A stretch of DNA of 64,000 nucleotides from Fibrella rubiginis (GCF_017353185.1 NZ_JAFMYV010000002.1:727100-791099), one strand, 5' to 3'. Positions 16,647-27,216 are shown, counted from the first letter of the stretch. Numbers and translations: made by a program. Notes: generated by a model from the sequence alone, not told the origin.

Positions 16647-17090
16647 CTAAGCAGCCGCTTCTTCTGAGATCGTAATTGACTCAATTTTGTCGCCCTGCTT
16701 GATTTCGTCGATCACGTCGAGGCCCTCTACCACTTTACCAAACACGGTATGGTTGCGGTCGAGGTGGGCGGTGTTTTGGCGGTTGTGGCAGATGAAAAAC
16801 TGCGACCCGCCCGTGTTCCGGCCCCGGTGTGCCATGCTCAGTACGCCCCGGTCGTGGAATTGGTTTCCGCCGTCCAGTTCGCAGGGAATGCTGTAGCCAG
16901 GGCCACCAGCACCCGTACCGGTGGGGTCGCCGCCCTGAATCATAAAGTTGGGGATAACGCGGTGAAACGAGATGCCGTCGTAATAACCCGACTTGGCCAG
17001 TTTCACAAAATTGGCAACCGTGCCCGGTGCGTCTTTATCAAAAAATTCGATGGTCATTGTACCCTTGTTGGTACGCATTTCAGCTTTCAT
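16647..17090 (-). CDS. Cyclophilin-type peptidyl-prolyl cis-trans isomerase
   Basis: This 147-residue single-domain cyclophilin speeds proline isomerisation. The ATG at 17090 (MKAEMRTNKGTMTIEFFDKDAPGTV) is preferred because the longer reading translates the neighbouring inverted repeat. The active-site arginine is in FHRVIPNFMIQGG, and GSQFFICHN and HTVFGKVVEGLDV are conserved. There is no signal peptide, so it is cytoplasmic. Confidence 0.95.
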   Translation of the reverse strand: MKAEMRTNKGTMTIEFFDKDAPGTVANFVKLAKSGYYDGISFHRVIPNFMIQGGDPTGTGAGGPGYSIPCELDGGNQFHDRGVLSMAHRGRNTGGSQFFICHNRQNTAHLDRNHTVFGKVVEGLDVIDEIKQGDKIESITISEEAAA

Positions 17091-17102
17091 GGGGCAAAAT
17101 AA

Positions 17103-17210
17103 GTTTAATGTATAAGGTTTAAAGTGTAAAGTTGGCTGACGCAATAGTATGCTTGCCGCACCGGCGGACCGGCCAGCCAACTTTACACTTTAAACCTTAC
17201 ACTTTTGAAC
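17103..17210. repeat. Inverted repeat with heptad arms
   Basis: The left arm 17103-17137 is made of 7-mers (GTTTAAT, then GTATAAG, then GTTTAAA, then GTGTAAA, then GTTGGCT). It pairs with 17175-17210, best over the inner 21-25 bp. The outermost units have diverged and one base is inserted. The 37-nt centre lacks GCTTCGCG. It lies between the ABC-F stop and the cyclophilin start. Confidence 0.88.
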
Positions 17211-17216
17211 TAGTAA

Positions 17217-18860
<1,644 letters not shown>

Positions 18861-18879
18861 TTATGGCTGAATTCGGCCG

Positions 18880-18887
18880 CAAAGGTA
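18880..18887 (-). promoter_or_regulatory. -7 promoter element of the ABC-F gene
   Basis: On the minus strand this reads TACCTTTG, an exact match to TAnnTTTG. A 5' leader of about 22-25 nt before the ATG at 18851 is predicted. Confidence 0.65.
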
Positions 18888-18976
18888 CGAAAATTAGTTG
18901 GCAGTAGGCAGTGGCGGCGGGTAGTTGCTCATGTCTGCTGGCCACTGCTGCCGTAGTAGCGGCCTGGTACACTGCT

Positions 18977-18984
18977 TATCTTTG
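18977..18984 (+). promoter_or_regulatory. -7 promoter element 4 bases before a start codon
   Basis: TATCTTTG is an exact match to TAnnTTTG and ends four bases before the ATG at 18989. Transcription normally begins about 4-7 bases after this element, so the mRNA would have no leader or almost none. Confidence 0.6.
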
Positions 18985-18988
18985 CCTT

Positions 18989-19651
18989 ATGCTACAGCCT
19001 ACTACCCTCGCTTTCCTGCGCAAGCTCAAGGCGAATAACAATAAGCCCTGGTTCGACGAAAACAGGGCAGCTTATGATGCCGCTAAAGCTGATTTTTTGA
19101 CCCTGGTTGGGCGGTTGCTGAACGGGCTGAGTCAGCTCGACCCGGCCATTGCCGACACACCGCTGGAACCCAAAAAATGTGTGTTCCGCATCAACCGCGA
19201 TGTGCGCTTTTCTAAAAATAAAGACCCCTACAAAAGCCATTTTGGTGCCTGGTTCAATATCGGCGGTAAGAAGCTGAACTCGGCGGGATACTACCTTCAT
19301 CTTGAGCCGGGCCATGCGTTTGTGGCCGGTGGCCTCTACATGCCCGAACCTCCGCTGCTGGCTACCGTCAGGCAGGAGATTGATTATAACCTGGCCCATT
19401 TTGACGCTATTGTACAGGGGGAAGCCTTCAAAAAACGCTTCAACGAGCTAAGTCGCGAAGAGGCGCTCGCGCGCCCGCCCAAAGGCTATCTGCCCGATAA
19501 CCCCGCCATTGAGTACCTAAAACTAAAAAGCTTTACGGCCTCGTCTCCCCTACCCGACAAGCTGCTTACGAAAGCAGAATTGCCCACGGAAATATTGGCG
19601 GCCTATGCAGACCTTCATCCCTTGATAGCGTTTCTCAACCAGTCGTTGTGA
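18989..19651 (+). CDS. DUF2461 (TIGR02453) family protein
   Basis: This 220-residue cytoplasmic protein belongs to a widespread family of unknown function. Matching features are the start LAFLRKLKANNNKPWFDENRAAYDAAK, then CVFRINRDVRFSKNKDPYKSHFGAW and YYLHLEPGHAFVAGGLYMPEP. A later part reads PPKGYLPDNPAIEYLKLKSF. The ATG at 18989 is preferred because it begins the conserved fold and sits just after a promoter element. It is divergent from the ABC-F gene and convergent with the regulator gene ending at 19712. Confidence 0.9.
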   Translation: MLQPTTLAFLRKLKANNNKPWFDENRAAYDAAKADFLTLVGRLLNGLSQLDPAIADTPLEPKKCVFRINRDVRFSKNKDPYKSHFGAWFNIGGKKLNSAGYYLHLEPGHAFVAGGLYMPEPPLLATVRQEIDYNLAHFDAIVQGEAFKKRFNELSREEALARPPKGYLPDNPAIEYLKLKSFTASSPLPDKLLTKAELPTEILAAYADLHPLIAFLNQSL

Positions 19652-19711
19652 AAATACCCTTCCCCTGGCTTGCCGGCGTGACGATGGGCTCAGTACGCCA
19701 CTACGGCATAG

Positions 19712-20479
19712 CTACATTAACTCCAGCCCTTTCATAAACTCCTCGCGGTAGGACCGGCCAATGGGCAGGGTATGTTTGCCAATGATGATTTCACTTTCAC
19801 CGAAACCGTCAATAACGCGTCTGTTGATGGCGTATGACCGGTGAACGCGCACAATGTCAGGCGCTTGCATTTTTTCAATCACCTTGCTCATCACCACACG
19901 AAGGGTATACTTACCCTCCCGCGTCACAATGTCGGTATAGTTTCCGTCTGACTGCAGAAACAGCACGTCCTGCAGTTGAAATTTGATAAACCGGTAGTTC
20001 TGCTTGATAAAGTAGTAGTCTTTCACCAGCAGCAGGGCCTCATTTTTCAACAACGATTCGGGCGCGGCGGTGTCCATCGTATGGGGCCGGTCGGCGGGGA
20101 GGCGGGCCGCAAAATTGTGGATGGCCAGGTCGATGGCAATGCGCAGGTTGAGATCGTTGAAGGGCTTTGTAATATAGGCCGAGGGCGACACCTGACGGGC
20201 ACGCTCAATGGTGGTGGCATCGGTCATGGCCGTCAGGAAAATAAACGGAATGGAGTGCGTAGTCTGCATCCGGCGGATCGTTTCAATCCCGTCCCATTCG
20301 CCCATGATGTGAATATCCATCAGGATCAGGTCAATGGGTTGCTGCCGCACAATCTCCAGCGCCTGCGGGCCATTGTCGACCGTGTCAACCACGTAATAAC
20401 CCAGGTCGCCCAGGCGCTGAGCCAGGTCCATCGCCAGGATGGCCTCATCTTCTACAACAAGAATGTGTATCGTTTCCAA
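19712..20479 (-). CDS. LytTR-family response regulator
   Basis: The 255-residue protein has a receiver domain (acidic EDE, phospho-acceptor Asp55 in LILMDIHI, Lys in ITKPFN) and a C-terminal LytTR DNA-binding domain (from about residue 155; DVLFLQSDGNYTDIV, VRVHRSYAINRRVID). The start is a TTG at 20479, which gives METIHILVVEDEA and lies 6 bases after the stop of the kinase gene. The tight spacing indicates one operon and a cognate pair. Targets are unknown. Confidence 0.92.
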   Translation of the reverse strand: METIHILVVEDEAILAMDLAQRLGDLGYYVVDTVDNGPQALEIVRQQPIDLILMDIHIMGEWDGIETIRRMQTTHSIPFIFLTAMTDATTIERARQVSPSAYITKPFNDLNLRIAIDLAIHNFAARLPADRPHTMDTAAPESLLKNEALLLVKDYYFIKQNYRFIKFQLQDVLFLQSDGNYTDIVTREGKYTLRVVMSKVIEKMQAPDIVRVHRSYAINRRVIDGFGESEIIIGKHTLPIGRSYREEFMKGLELM

Positions 20480-20485
20480 AACAGA

Positions 20486-22648
20486 TCAGGCCAGCGGTTG
20501 AGCCATAGGAATATCTAACTGAAACTGTGCGCCTTTATTTTCGATAAATTGGCCCGTAGCCCGAAGTTGACGCGCCAAAGACAGTACCAATTGCATGCCA
20601 AACGTACTATCCTTCGAGGCGATTTCGCCGGTACGGCTTCGTTTTTTGTTTTGACGGGCCAATTGCCCACCTACTGCTGACGATGAAACCCACTCGGCCC
20701 CGGCCGTATATGTCACTGTGGGTTGTGCGCTGGGCAGGCCAGGTCCGTTATCGGCCACGGTGAGGCGGAGCGTCATCAGACCGTCGACATTACGGGTGGG
20801 CTCGAGCCGCACCGTCAGCGCGGGGCGGGCCACATGCTGATAGGCATGTTTTAATGAATTGGTAATCAACTCATTGATAATCAATCCAAGGGGTATAGCT
20901 GTGTCTGTCTCTATTTGTTCATGGCTGATCTCAATCGTCAGGTCAACATCGGCAGGGCGATAGCCATAGGTTGTCATCAGGCTCTCTACCAGGTCTGCCA
21001 CATAGTTGCGGAAGTTTATATTGGTCACTTCGGCGGTGGCATAAAGCCGCTGATGCAACATTGCCATGGCTTCAACCCGGCTTTGTCCCTCCCGTACGGC
21101 CGCCCGTGCCTGCTCGTCGACCAGGCGTTTTGACTGCAGGCTCAGCAGACTTGAAACAATCTGTAAATTGTTTTTCACCCGGTGGTGCAACTCGCGCATG
21201 AGCAGGGCCAGTTGGCTCGACTGGCGGGTGAGCAGTTCTTTTTGCTGGCTGATTTTTTCGGTGGCAAGCTGCTGACGACGGTAGAGCCAGTAGACCAGGC
21301 CAAGCAACAACAACACCATTACCATACTCAGGCCCAACCATGTCAGTTGGTTTTTGCGGAGGTCATTTTCGCGGTTCAGAAACGCGATCTGCTGCTCTTT
21401 CCGCTCGGTTTCATACGTGACCTGCAACTGCGAAAACTGTTCCCGGAAACCAGCCGTGTAGAGTGAATCTTTCAGGGCTTCATAGATCCGCCGGGTAGCC
21501 AGCGCTTCGTTCAGCTTGCCACTATGTTCCAGCAGGTCGGCCAGAATACGGTTGGCTTCGCGGCGTTCACCTTTGTTGGCTGTCTGGTGCGTGGCGGCAA
21601 CGGCCTGCTGCGCCAGCGGGAGCGCCACCCCGGTACGACCCTGAGCGTCAATGGCTTTGGCTAAGTGCATCAACGCCTGGCCCTCCATCGACTGGTTTTC
21701 CACCTGGGCCAGTTCCAGTGCCTGCCTGGCGCAGATTTCGGCCTGTACAAACCGCTGCTGGCTGAAATACAGGCGCGACAGTAATACATAAGCCACGGCC
21801 ATCTGGTAGGGCATCTGAGTTAGTTTGGCCTGCTGCAACCCCCGCCACACCAACGGGCGGGCGGAGTCGGGTCGGGCCATATCGAGCCAGTTTTCGGCCA
21901 CCGTTAGCCGGCACTGGTTGGCCGTGATAGGGTCATTGGATTCTATGAGATGCTTGATGGCCTGCCCCAGCAACTGATTAGACCGTTGGGGGTTGTCGAG
22001 TTGGGCGTAGATGGTGGCAATGTTTCCTTTGGCTAATCCCAATACGTTCAGGTTGTGCTGCCGTTCGGCTTCGCGCAGGGCGGCATGGTAATAGCGCAGG
22101 GCCGGGCCGTAAACGCCCAGGTTATCATAAACCAACCCTATGTTGTTGAGCAGTAAGGCCCGCTTGTCGTCGTGACTGGAACCAACGGCATAGGCTAATG
22201 CTTTCCTCAGGCGTTTCAGCGCGTCGTAGTTGCGGCCCTCGTCCATGTAGGTTGTAGCCTGATTAGCCAGCATCCGCACCAACTTATCCGTGTTGTTCAG
22301 CCTCTGCGCCCGCGCAATACCCACCCGAAAGCAGGAGTCGGCCCGTTTGTTTTGCCCCAACCCACCGTAGGCCACCGCCAGGTTATTGATGCCTGCCAGA
22401 TAAAGCGTGTCGTTGGGGTATTTTTGCAGTAGCTGTAGCCCCGTGGCTGCATAAGTACGGCTGCGGACCGGGTCTACGTATACATAGGCTTCCGACAGCC
22501 GGATTGCCAGTTCAGGCCGTTCCGAGGCACGGGCAACCATATAGCGACGAAGCAGGTTCTCTGTCTGACGCTGCTGGCTAACCTGTCCATAACCAGCCTG
22601 CGACAGCAGCCAGGCGATGACAGCAAACACAAAACGACGGTGGGCCAT
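20486..22648 (-). CDS. TPR sensor histidine kinase (HisKA_2 type)
   Basis: The 720-residue protein begins with a signal peptide (AVIAWLLSQAGYGQ). A large periplasmic region of TPR repeats follows (residues 30-380), then a coiled coil and one membrane helix (LSMVMVLLLLGLVYWLY). The cytoplasmic part has the HisKA_2 box MRELHHRVKNNLQIVSSLLSLQ, with phospho-acceptor His488, and an HATPase domain (NELITNSLKHA, DNGPGLP). An unusual stretch of about 30 basic and serine-rich residues separates DNGPGLP from the later FGMQLVLSL box. It forms a two-component system with the LytTR regulator 6 bases downstream. The signal sensed is unknown. Confidence 0.93.
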   Translation of the reverse strand: MAHRRFVFAVIAWLLSQAGYGQVSQQRQTENLLRRYMVARASERPELAIRLSEAYVYVDPVRSRTYAATGLQLLQKYPNDTLYLAGINNLAVAYGGLGQNKRADSCFRVGIARAQRLNNTDKLVRMLANQATTYMDEGRNYDALKRLRKALAYAVGSSHDDKRALLLNNIGLVYDNLGVYGPALRYYHAALREAERQHNLNVLGLAKGNIATIYAQLDNPQRSNQLLGQAIKHLIESNDPITANQCRLTVAENWLDMARPDSARPLVWRGLQQAKLTQMPYQMAVAYVLLSRLYFSQQRFVQAEICARQALELAQVENQSMEGQALMHLAKAIDAQGRTGVALPLAQQAVAATHQTANKGERREANRILADLLEHSGKLNEALATRRIYEALKDSLYTAGFREQFSQLQVTYETERKEQQIAFLNRENDLRKNQLTWLGLSMVMVLLLLGLVYWLYRRQQLATEKISQQKELLTRQSSQLALLMRELHHRVKNNLQIVSSLLSLQSKRLVDEQARAAVREGQSRVEAMAMLHQRLYATAEVTNINFRNYVADLVESLMTTYGYRPADVDLTIEISHEQIETDTAIPLGLIINELITNSLKHAYQHVARPALTVRLEPTRNVDGLMTLRLTVADNGPGLPSAQPTVTYTAGAEWVSSSAVGGQLARQNKKRSRTGEIASKDSTFGMQLVLSLARQLRATGQFIENKGAQFQLDIPMAQPLA

Positions 22649-22751
22649 AACTGAAAGGCGGCAGGTTAAAAAACCAAAATACAGCCATTGTCACTAACCG
22701 ACACGTTAACTAACCCAAATCGGCTCACTATTTGCTAAACGGTAAGTTCGG

Positions 22752-22974
22752 GAGAGAAACAAGAAGTAAGAGACAAGAGATAAGAAGCAAGAGATAAGAA
22801 GCAAGAGACAAGAGGTGGGAGCCAGGAGCTTTCTCTTTGCTCTATACGCTTACTTCATATTTCTTACCTCTCGTTTCTTGTCTCTTATTTCTTACCTCTT
22901 ACTTCTCGTTTATCATTTATTACTTCTCATTTTCTTATTTCTTGCTTCTTATCTCTTGCTTCTCCTTCCTTATC
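22752..22974. repeat. Long heptad inverted repeat, purine arm and pyrimidine arm
   Basis: The left half (22752 to about 22830) is a run of purine-rich 7-mers such as AGAGATA and AGAAGCA. The right half (22861-22974) is the pyrimidine complement, with 7-mers such as TTCTTAC and CTCTTAT. The arms pair imperfectly but keep the 7-bp frame, and the right half is longer. It occupies most of the divergent gap between the kinase gene and the GNAT gene. Confidence 0.88.
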
Positions 22975-22988
22975 TCATCGCTCCCCCG

Positions 22989-23504
22989 ATGCACATTCGC
23001 CGCGTTACACCTGACGATCTCCACCCACTGGTGGCCCTTGCCCGACGTTGTTATTACGAAGCGTTTAGTCCGGAAACGTATCCAGGCAATCCTATTCAGG
23101 CCTTTATTGACGAAAACGTGACCACGGCCATCTACGCGCAGGAAATGACCGACCGCCGGGCGTCGTTCTGGCTGGCCGAAAATGAAGCAGGCGAGCCAAT
23201 GGGTTTCCTCAAACTTCGTCGCCATGCGCCCCCCCGCCGACTGGCAGAACGCAACGCCCTCGAACTTGTGCGGATCTATCTGTTACGGCAGTATATAGGC
23301 AAAGGTTATGGCCAGCAGCTTATGCAATTTTGTCTGGATCAGGCCCGTGCTCAGGGTCATAAAGCCGTTTATCTGGGTGTCTGGGAACACAATGCCCCCG
23401 CAATCGCTTTCTACCGGCGACAGGGCTTTGTCCCTTTCGGCTGGCACGTGTTTCCGTTTGGTGGCGAACGTCAGCGCGACATCTGGATGAGTCGGGCGGT
23501 TTAA
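22989..23504 (+). CDS. GNAT family N-acetyltransferase
   Basis: The 171-residue protein has the GNAT fold: MHIRRVTPDDLHPLVALARR at the N-terminus, FWLAENEAGEPMGFLKL, then VRIYLLRQYIGKGYGQQLM, which binds the acetyl-CoA pyrophosphate (Q/RxxGxG/A). GVWEHNAPAIAFYRRQGF is typical. The ATG at 22989 is chosen because the 58-codon upstream extension is only the pyrimidine arm of the inverted repeat translated as leucines. The substrate is unknown. Confidence 0.93.
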   Translation: MHIRRVTPDDLHPLVALARRCYYEAFSPETYPGNPIQAFIDENVTTAIYAQEMTDRRASFWLAENEAGEPMGFLKLRRHAPPRRLAERNALELVRIYLLRQYIGKGYGQQLMQFCLDQARAQGHKAVYLGVWEHNAPAIAFYRRQGFVPFGWHVFPFGGERQRDIWMSRAV

Positions 23505-23606
23505 TCGGCGGCCTAAACGCAAGCCTTAACTAAACCTTTTGTGTATCTTCAACATCTAACCTATAACCGGATTGGCTATTGAGTCGCTGCGTCTAACTAC
23601 TGCTGC

Positions 23607-25574
23607 ATGTCTGTGATCATTTTTGTGTTGGGTCATTGCCGCCAAGGCCTGCGTTTGGCACTACTGGTAATGGCTATTCTGCTGGTTCAGCACAGCGGAG
23701 CAATGGCGCAAAAAACCGACAGCATTCCCACGCCCCGTCCACCCGCCACCGACAGCCTTCGCCGCTCAACGGCCGATTCGCTGGCTACGGCCTATTCAAC
23801 CGCCATAGCCGATAGTGCCGCCCGCGCCAGCGATAGCCTGCTCTACACCTCGCTGAAACGACGGATGTACAAACACCGGCTCACCCACCAGCTTTACGAT
23901 GTGCTGTTCCGGGACGTATATAATAGCCAGGTTACGGGTGAGGTAGCCCAGATTGAGGTAAACCCGTTCCTGCCCTACAGAGGCCGCATCATTGGTAAAA
24001 TTTATATTCAGCGATTGGGGGTTTTTGGTGCCAGCGTCTACGACACAACCCGAAAAGCCGCCAACTGGATTGAGCGCACGGGTAACCGGGTGCACACCAA
24101 CACCCGCGAGAACGTGATCAGGCGGTCATACCTGCTTTTCAAGGAAGGAGATCCTGTAGACCCCACCGTACTGCGCGATAACGAACGCCTGCTGCGACGA
24201 ATCGGTATATTTCTCGATGCCCGTATTCTGGTGGTGCCCCGCCGTGGCAGCAAACAGTTTGTTGACGTGTACGTGATTACGCAGGACGTGTGGTCGCTCC
24301 TGCCCGACGGCGGCGTTGGTGGATTTAACTCGTTTCAACTGGCCCTCGACCAGCGCAATTTCAGGGGGCTGGGCCAGCAACTGGTAAACCGGGTTAATTA
24401 CGATGGCAACGATCCTTACCAAAAGCTGGAATACCTGGGGCGCTACGTGAACCCCTACATTGGCAAGACGTTTTTGACGGGACAGATTGATCTACAGCTA
24501 CTTCGGTTTCAGAAAGTGCTGTCGGCCAAGTTATTCCGGCCCTTCATCAACCCCGATACTAAATGGGCGGGGCAACTGGAACTAGGCCAATACTGGCTGC
24601 AAAACCGGGTGCTTATCCGACCCGACAGCCTGATTCAGTTTCCACTCAATTATTTTTATTTCGACACCTGGGTTGGCCGCTCATTTCCGTCGCCGTTTAA
24701 GCTGCGCAACCCGGAAGACCGCGCCCGTATTGTGGTGGCCGCCCGCCTGACCACTTATGATTACGGTCGTCGTCCCGAAGTGAGGGCCGACACCAACCAG
24801 CTTTATCAGGATCGGCGCACCAGCCTTTTCAGCGTTGGCTACACCCAGCGTCGTTACGTGCGCGATGTGCTCATTTATGGCTTTGGCCGCACCGAAGACG
24901 TTCCCTATGGTAGCACAATTTCGCTGGTGGGTGGGTTTGAACGGGCCGAACTCGGTGAGCGGCTCTACATGGGCGTTAACCTCTCGCGGGGGCAGTATAT
25001 CCGAAAGATGGGCTATCTCTACGGGTTTGTCAGTGCGGGTACCTATTATGGGCAGCAGGGTCGTCAGCAGACTATTTTGTCGCTGATCAGCAACTATTTC
25101 AGTCCGCTCCACAAAACAGGCTGGGGGCAGATGCGCCACTTTCTCAACACCAACCTCACTATTGGGGCCGACCGGTTCAATAACGAATACGTATACCTCA
25201 ACGGCGACCGGAGCTTCGGCGTCAACAGCGACGCGCTCATTGGCACCAAGCGATTATTGGTGAGTTATGAGAACCTGCTGTTTTCGCGCATCAACGTGCT
25301 GGGTTTCCGGGTGGCGTTCATCACGTTTGCCAACCTGGGCATGGTATCGTTTCCACCAGAATCATTGCTGTCAGGGCCGCTTTATCAGGGCTATGGCATT
25401 GGCTTCCGGTTGCGAAACGAACACCTCACCTTCAACAGCTTCCAGATTCGGCTGGCCTATTACCCCAACCTGCCCAACAACTCGGCTCCGTTCCGCAGCA
25501 CCTTCGAAGGCGTACCTGTGCTGCGTTTCCGCGACTTCGACATCAACTCTCCGCAGGTCATTTCTTTTCAGTAA
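23607..25574 (+). CDS. Omp85/BamA-like outer membrane protein
   Basis: The 655-residue protein has a signal peptide (LALLVMAILLVQHSGAMAQ). A Ser/Asp-rich linker and a region with a POTRA-like unit follow (residues 125-215: RIIGKIYIQRLGVFG, FKEGDPVDPTVLRDNERLLRR, FVDVYVITQDVWSL). The remaining 400 residues have alternating aromatic/polar strands typical of a barrel (FRGLGQQLVNRVNYDG, then LNTNLTIGADRFNNEY). It resembles bacterial surface antigen (D15)-type proteins but has fewer POTRA units than BamA. It stands alone and is probably an accessory Omp85 protein rather than the essential BamA. Confidence 0.8.
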   Translation: MSVIIFVLGHCRQGLRLALLVMAILLVQHSGAMAQKTDSIPTPRPPATDSLRRSTADSLATAYSTAIADSAARASDSLLYTSLKRRMYKHRLTHQLYDVLFRDVYNSQVTGEVAQIEVNPFLPYRGRIIGKIYIQRLGVFGASVYDTTRKAANWIERTGNRVHTNTRENVIRRSYLLFKEGDPVDPTVLRDNERLLRRIGIFLDARILVVPRRGSKQFVDVYVITQDVWSLLPDGGVGGFNSFQLALDQRNFRGLGQQLVNRVNYDGNDPYQKLEYLGRYVNPYIGKTFLTGQIDLQLLRFQKVLSAKLFRPFINPDTKWAGQLELGQYWLQNRVLIRPDSLIQFPLNYFYFDTWVGRSFPSPFKLRNPEDRARIVVAARLTTYDYGRRPEVRADTNQLYQDRRTSLFSVGYTQRRYVRDVLIYGFGRTEDVPYGSTISLVGGFERAELGERLYMGVNLSRGQYIRKMGYLYGFVSAGTYYGQQGRQQTILSLISNYFSPLHKTGWGQMRHFLNTNLTIGADRFNNEYVYLNGDRSFGVNSDALIGTKRLLVSYENLLFSRINVLGFRVAFITFANLGMVSFPPESLLSGPLYQGYGIGFRLRNEHLTFNSFQIRLAYYPNLPNNSAPFRSTFEGVPVLRFRDFDINSPQVISFQ

Positions 25575-25850
25575 CGAACTTATTTTTTTCCTTTACGCTT
25601 GTATTATATGTATCAACATTATATTCGCATCGGCTAGCTGAAAGCAATTCTTTCTGCACGGTTATGCCCCCTGTTTTGCCACTGATTCAGGGCTGTTTCA
25701 ACGTAACGAATGATACTTTTTTTTGTCACAACATGAACAAGGATTTACACAAAGAGTGGGTATTCGCAACGTTTGTACCTGTATACACGTACAGACACTA
25801 GTTACCACCGTACTCTTTTTTTAACCCTTTTAACAATGTTGTCGACTACC

Positions 25851-26315
25851 ATGAGAATTGAAGATGAGATTAAGCAGGAGACCTTCCGGTCGCCCCTGCA
25901 CAGGCTTCTTGTGAACCTGATGTTTACCAACAACTGGCTGTGTGACAGTCAGATGCGGCTATTGAAGCCCTATGATGTGACCTTGCCGCAGTATAACGTG
26001 CTGCGGATTTTGCGAGGCCAGCATCCCAAACCCGTTAAGATCAACGACATCACCGAACGCATGCTCGATAAAATGTCGAATGCGTCGCGGCTGGTCGACA
26101 AACTGGTGGGGAAGAAGCTGGTTTTGCGTAACGAATGCCCCAGCGACCGCCGCGCCGTAGACGTGGTGATCACTGAGAAGGGACTGGCTCTGCTGAAACA
26201 AATTGATGTGGCGCAGGAAGGTTGGGAACGGCAATTTGACGGCTATACTGAGCCTAATGCCGACCAGCTTAACGCACTGATTGATGATTTCCGGAGCCGG
26301 GCCACCGACGACTGA
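25851..26315 (+). CDS. MarR family transcriptional regulator
   Basis: The 154-residue protein has a winged-helix DNA-binding domain: QYNVLRILRGQHPKPVKINDITERMLDKMSNASRLVDKLVGKKLV is followed by the wing RNECPSDRRAVDVVITEKGLALL. It should bind DNA as a dimer and respond to a small ligand. The ATG at 25851 (MRIEDEIKQE) is favoured; the ATG at 25836 adds five residues and cannot be excluded. It lies 49 bases upstream of a YceI gene on the same strand, a frequent pairing in Bacteroidota. The 276-bp gap upstream contains no clear promoter consensus. Confidence 0.93.
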   Translation: MRIEDEIKQETFRSPLHRLLVNLMFTNNWLCDSQMRLLKPYDVTLPQYNVLRILRGQHPKPVKINDITERMLDKMSNASRLVDKLVGKKLVLRNECPSDRRAVDVVITEKGLALLKQIDVAQEGWERQFDGYTEPNADQLNALIDDFRSRATDD

Positions 26316-26364
26316 CTCACTTGAGTACACCTAATTTTTTTCTCACTATATCTCAGATTATCCA

Positions 26365-26994
26365 ATGAAAACCAACCTGATTCTGGCGGGATTGACCGCC
26401 GTAACACTGGCCACGGCGGCAGTAGCTGGTCCCGGCAAAAAAACGGCCAATACCACTGCGGTAACCAAAGCGGTGATGTATAAAGTAGATGCCAGCAAAA
26501 GCACCCTGGTGTGGAATGGCAAAAAAGTAACCGGCGAACACTCGGGCAACATCAAAGTGAAAGATGGCGCGTTTGTCGTTGACGGCAACAAAGTGACCGG
26601 GGGCGAATTTACCTTCGACATGAACAGCATCACCGATACCGACATTGCCGATGCTACCTACAACGCCAAACTGATTGGCCACCTGAAAGGCGACGATTTC
26701 TTCAGCACGGCCAAGCACCCAACCTCGACGTTCAAGATTACGAAAGTGGCCCCAAAAGGCGGCGATCAGTATGACGTGACGGGCAATATGACCATCAAAG
26801 GCATCACCAACGCCATCACCTTCCCGGCCACGGTGAAAGTGACGCCCGCTGGTATCTCTGCCGACGGCAAAGCCACGATTGACCGCACGAAGTTTGACAT
26901 CCGTTACGGCTCGAAATCATTCTTCGAAAGCATCGGCGACAAAGCCATCCATGACGACTTCACAGTCGAAATGAAGTTGGTTGCCAACAAGTAA
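26365..26994 (+). CDS. YceI family periplasmic lipid-binding protein
   Basis: The 209-residue protein has a signal peptide (LILAGLTAVTLATAAVA). The mature part matches the YceI lipocalin-like barrel: YKVDASKSTLVWNGKKVTGEHSGNI, GGEFTFDMNSI, LKGDDFF, then HPTSTFKITKV and GNMTIKGITN. YceI proteins bind polyisoprenoid or similar lipids in a central cavity. The MarR gene just upstream probably controls it. Confidence 0.95.
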   Translation: MKTNLILAGLTAVTLATAAVAGPGKKTANTTAVTKAVMYKVDASKSTLVWNGKKVTGEHSGNIKVKDGAFVVDGNKVTGGEFTFDMNSITDTDIADATYNAKLIGHLKGDDFFSTAKHPTSTFKITKVAPKGGDQYDVTGNMTIKGITNAITFPATVKVTPAGISADGKATIDRTKFDIRYGSKSFFESIGDKAIHDDFTVEMKLVANK

Positions 26995-27002
26995 GGACGT
27001 TG

Positions 27003-27062
27003 TCTGGCGGAGCGTTGCTCCGCTGTTAAAACAATCATACAGCGGAGCAACGCTCCGCCAGA
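27003..27062. repeat. Perfect 24-bp inverted repeat
   Basis: The arms 27003-27026 and 27039-27062 pair fully around a 12-nt loop. Each arm also contains its own small palindrome (CGGAGCGTTGCTCCG), so a branched or cruciform structure is possible. It lacks the 7-bp period. It follows the yceI stop. Confidence 0.9.
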
Positions 27063-27067
27063 TATTG

Positions 27068-27098
27068 AAAAGCCCCGGCCAACGTCGGGGCTTTTTTG
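27068..27098 (+). terminator. Rho-independent terminator of the marR-yceI unit
   Basis: The stem AAAAGCCCCG with CGGGGCTTTT and a T run follows the yceI gene. The complementary A run means it can also work on the other strand. Confidence 0.85.
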
Positions 27099-27112
27099 TT
27101 ACTTCGCCACTA

Positions 27113-27216
27113 ATGAGCCGCAGATGACGCAGATTAAGCGGGTTTACACCGATTTTTTCTTGTTTGTGTCGATAAATCTGCGCAAATCAGCTTAATCTGC
27201 GTCGTCTGCGGCCCAT
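27113..27216. repeat. Inverted repeat with 9-bp periodic arms
   Basis: The outer arms (27113 to about 27144, and about 27185-27216) pair with about four mismatches. Each contains the 9-mer GCAGATGAC followed by a variant GCAGATTAA. It lies just upstream of the trans-sulfuration gene, so its right end is in that gene's leader. Confidence 0.8.

Noticed and set aside
18898..18965. A further heptad palindrome in the ABC-F/DUF2461 gap
   Set aside because: Some GGCAGTA-like units and a short complementary stretch exist, but pairing is too weak to call.
22752..22974. A CRISPR array
   Set aside because: The 7-bp units are contiguous, degenerate and palindromic; there are no unique spacers and no cas genes.
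22815..22988. A hydrophobic N-terminal extension of the GNAT protein
   Set aside because: It is only the pyrimidine-rich heptad repeat read as Leu, Phe and Ser. The real protein starts at MHIRRVT.
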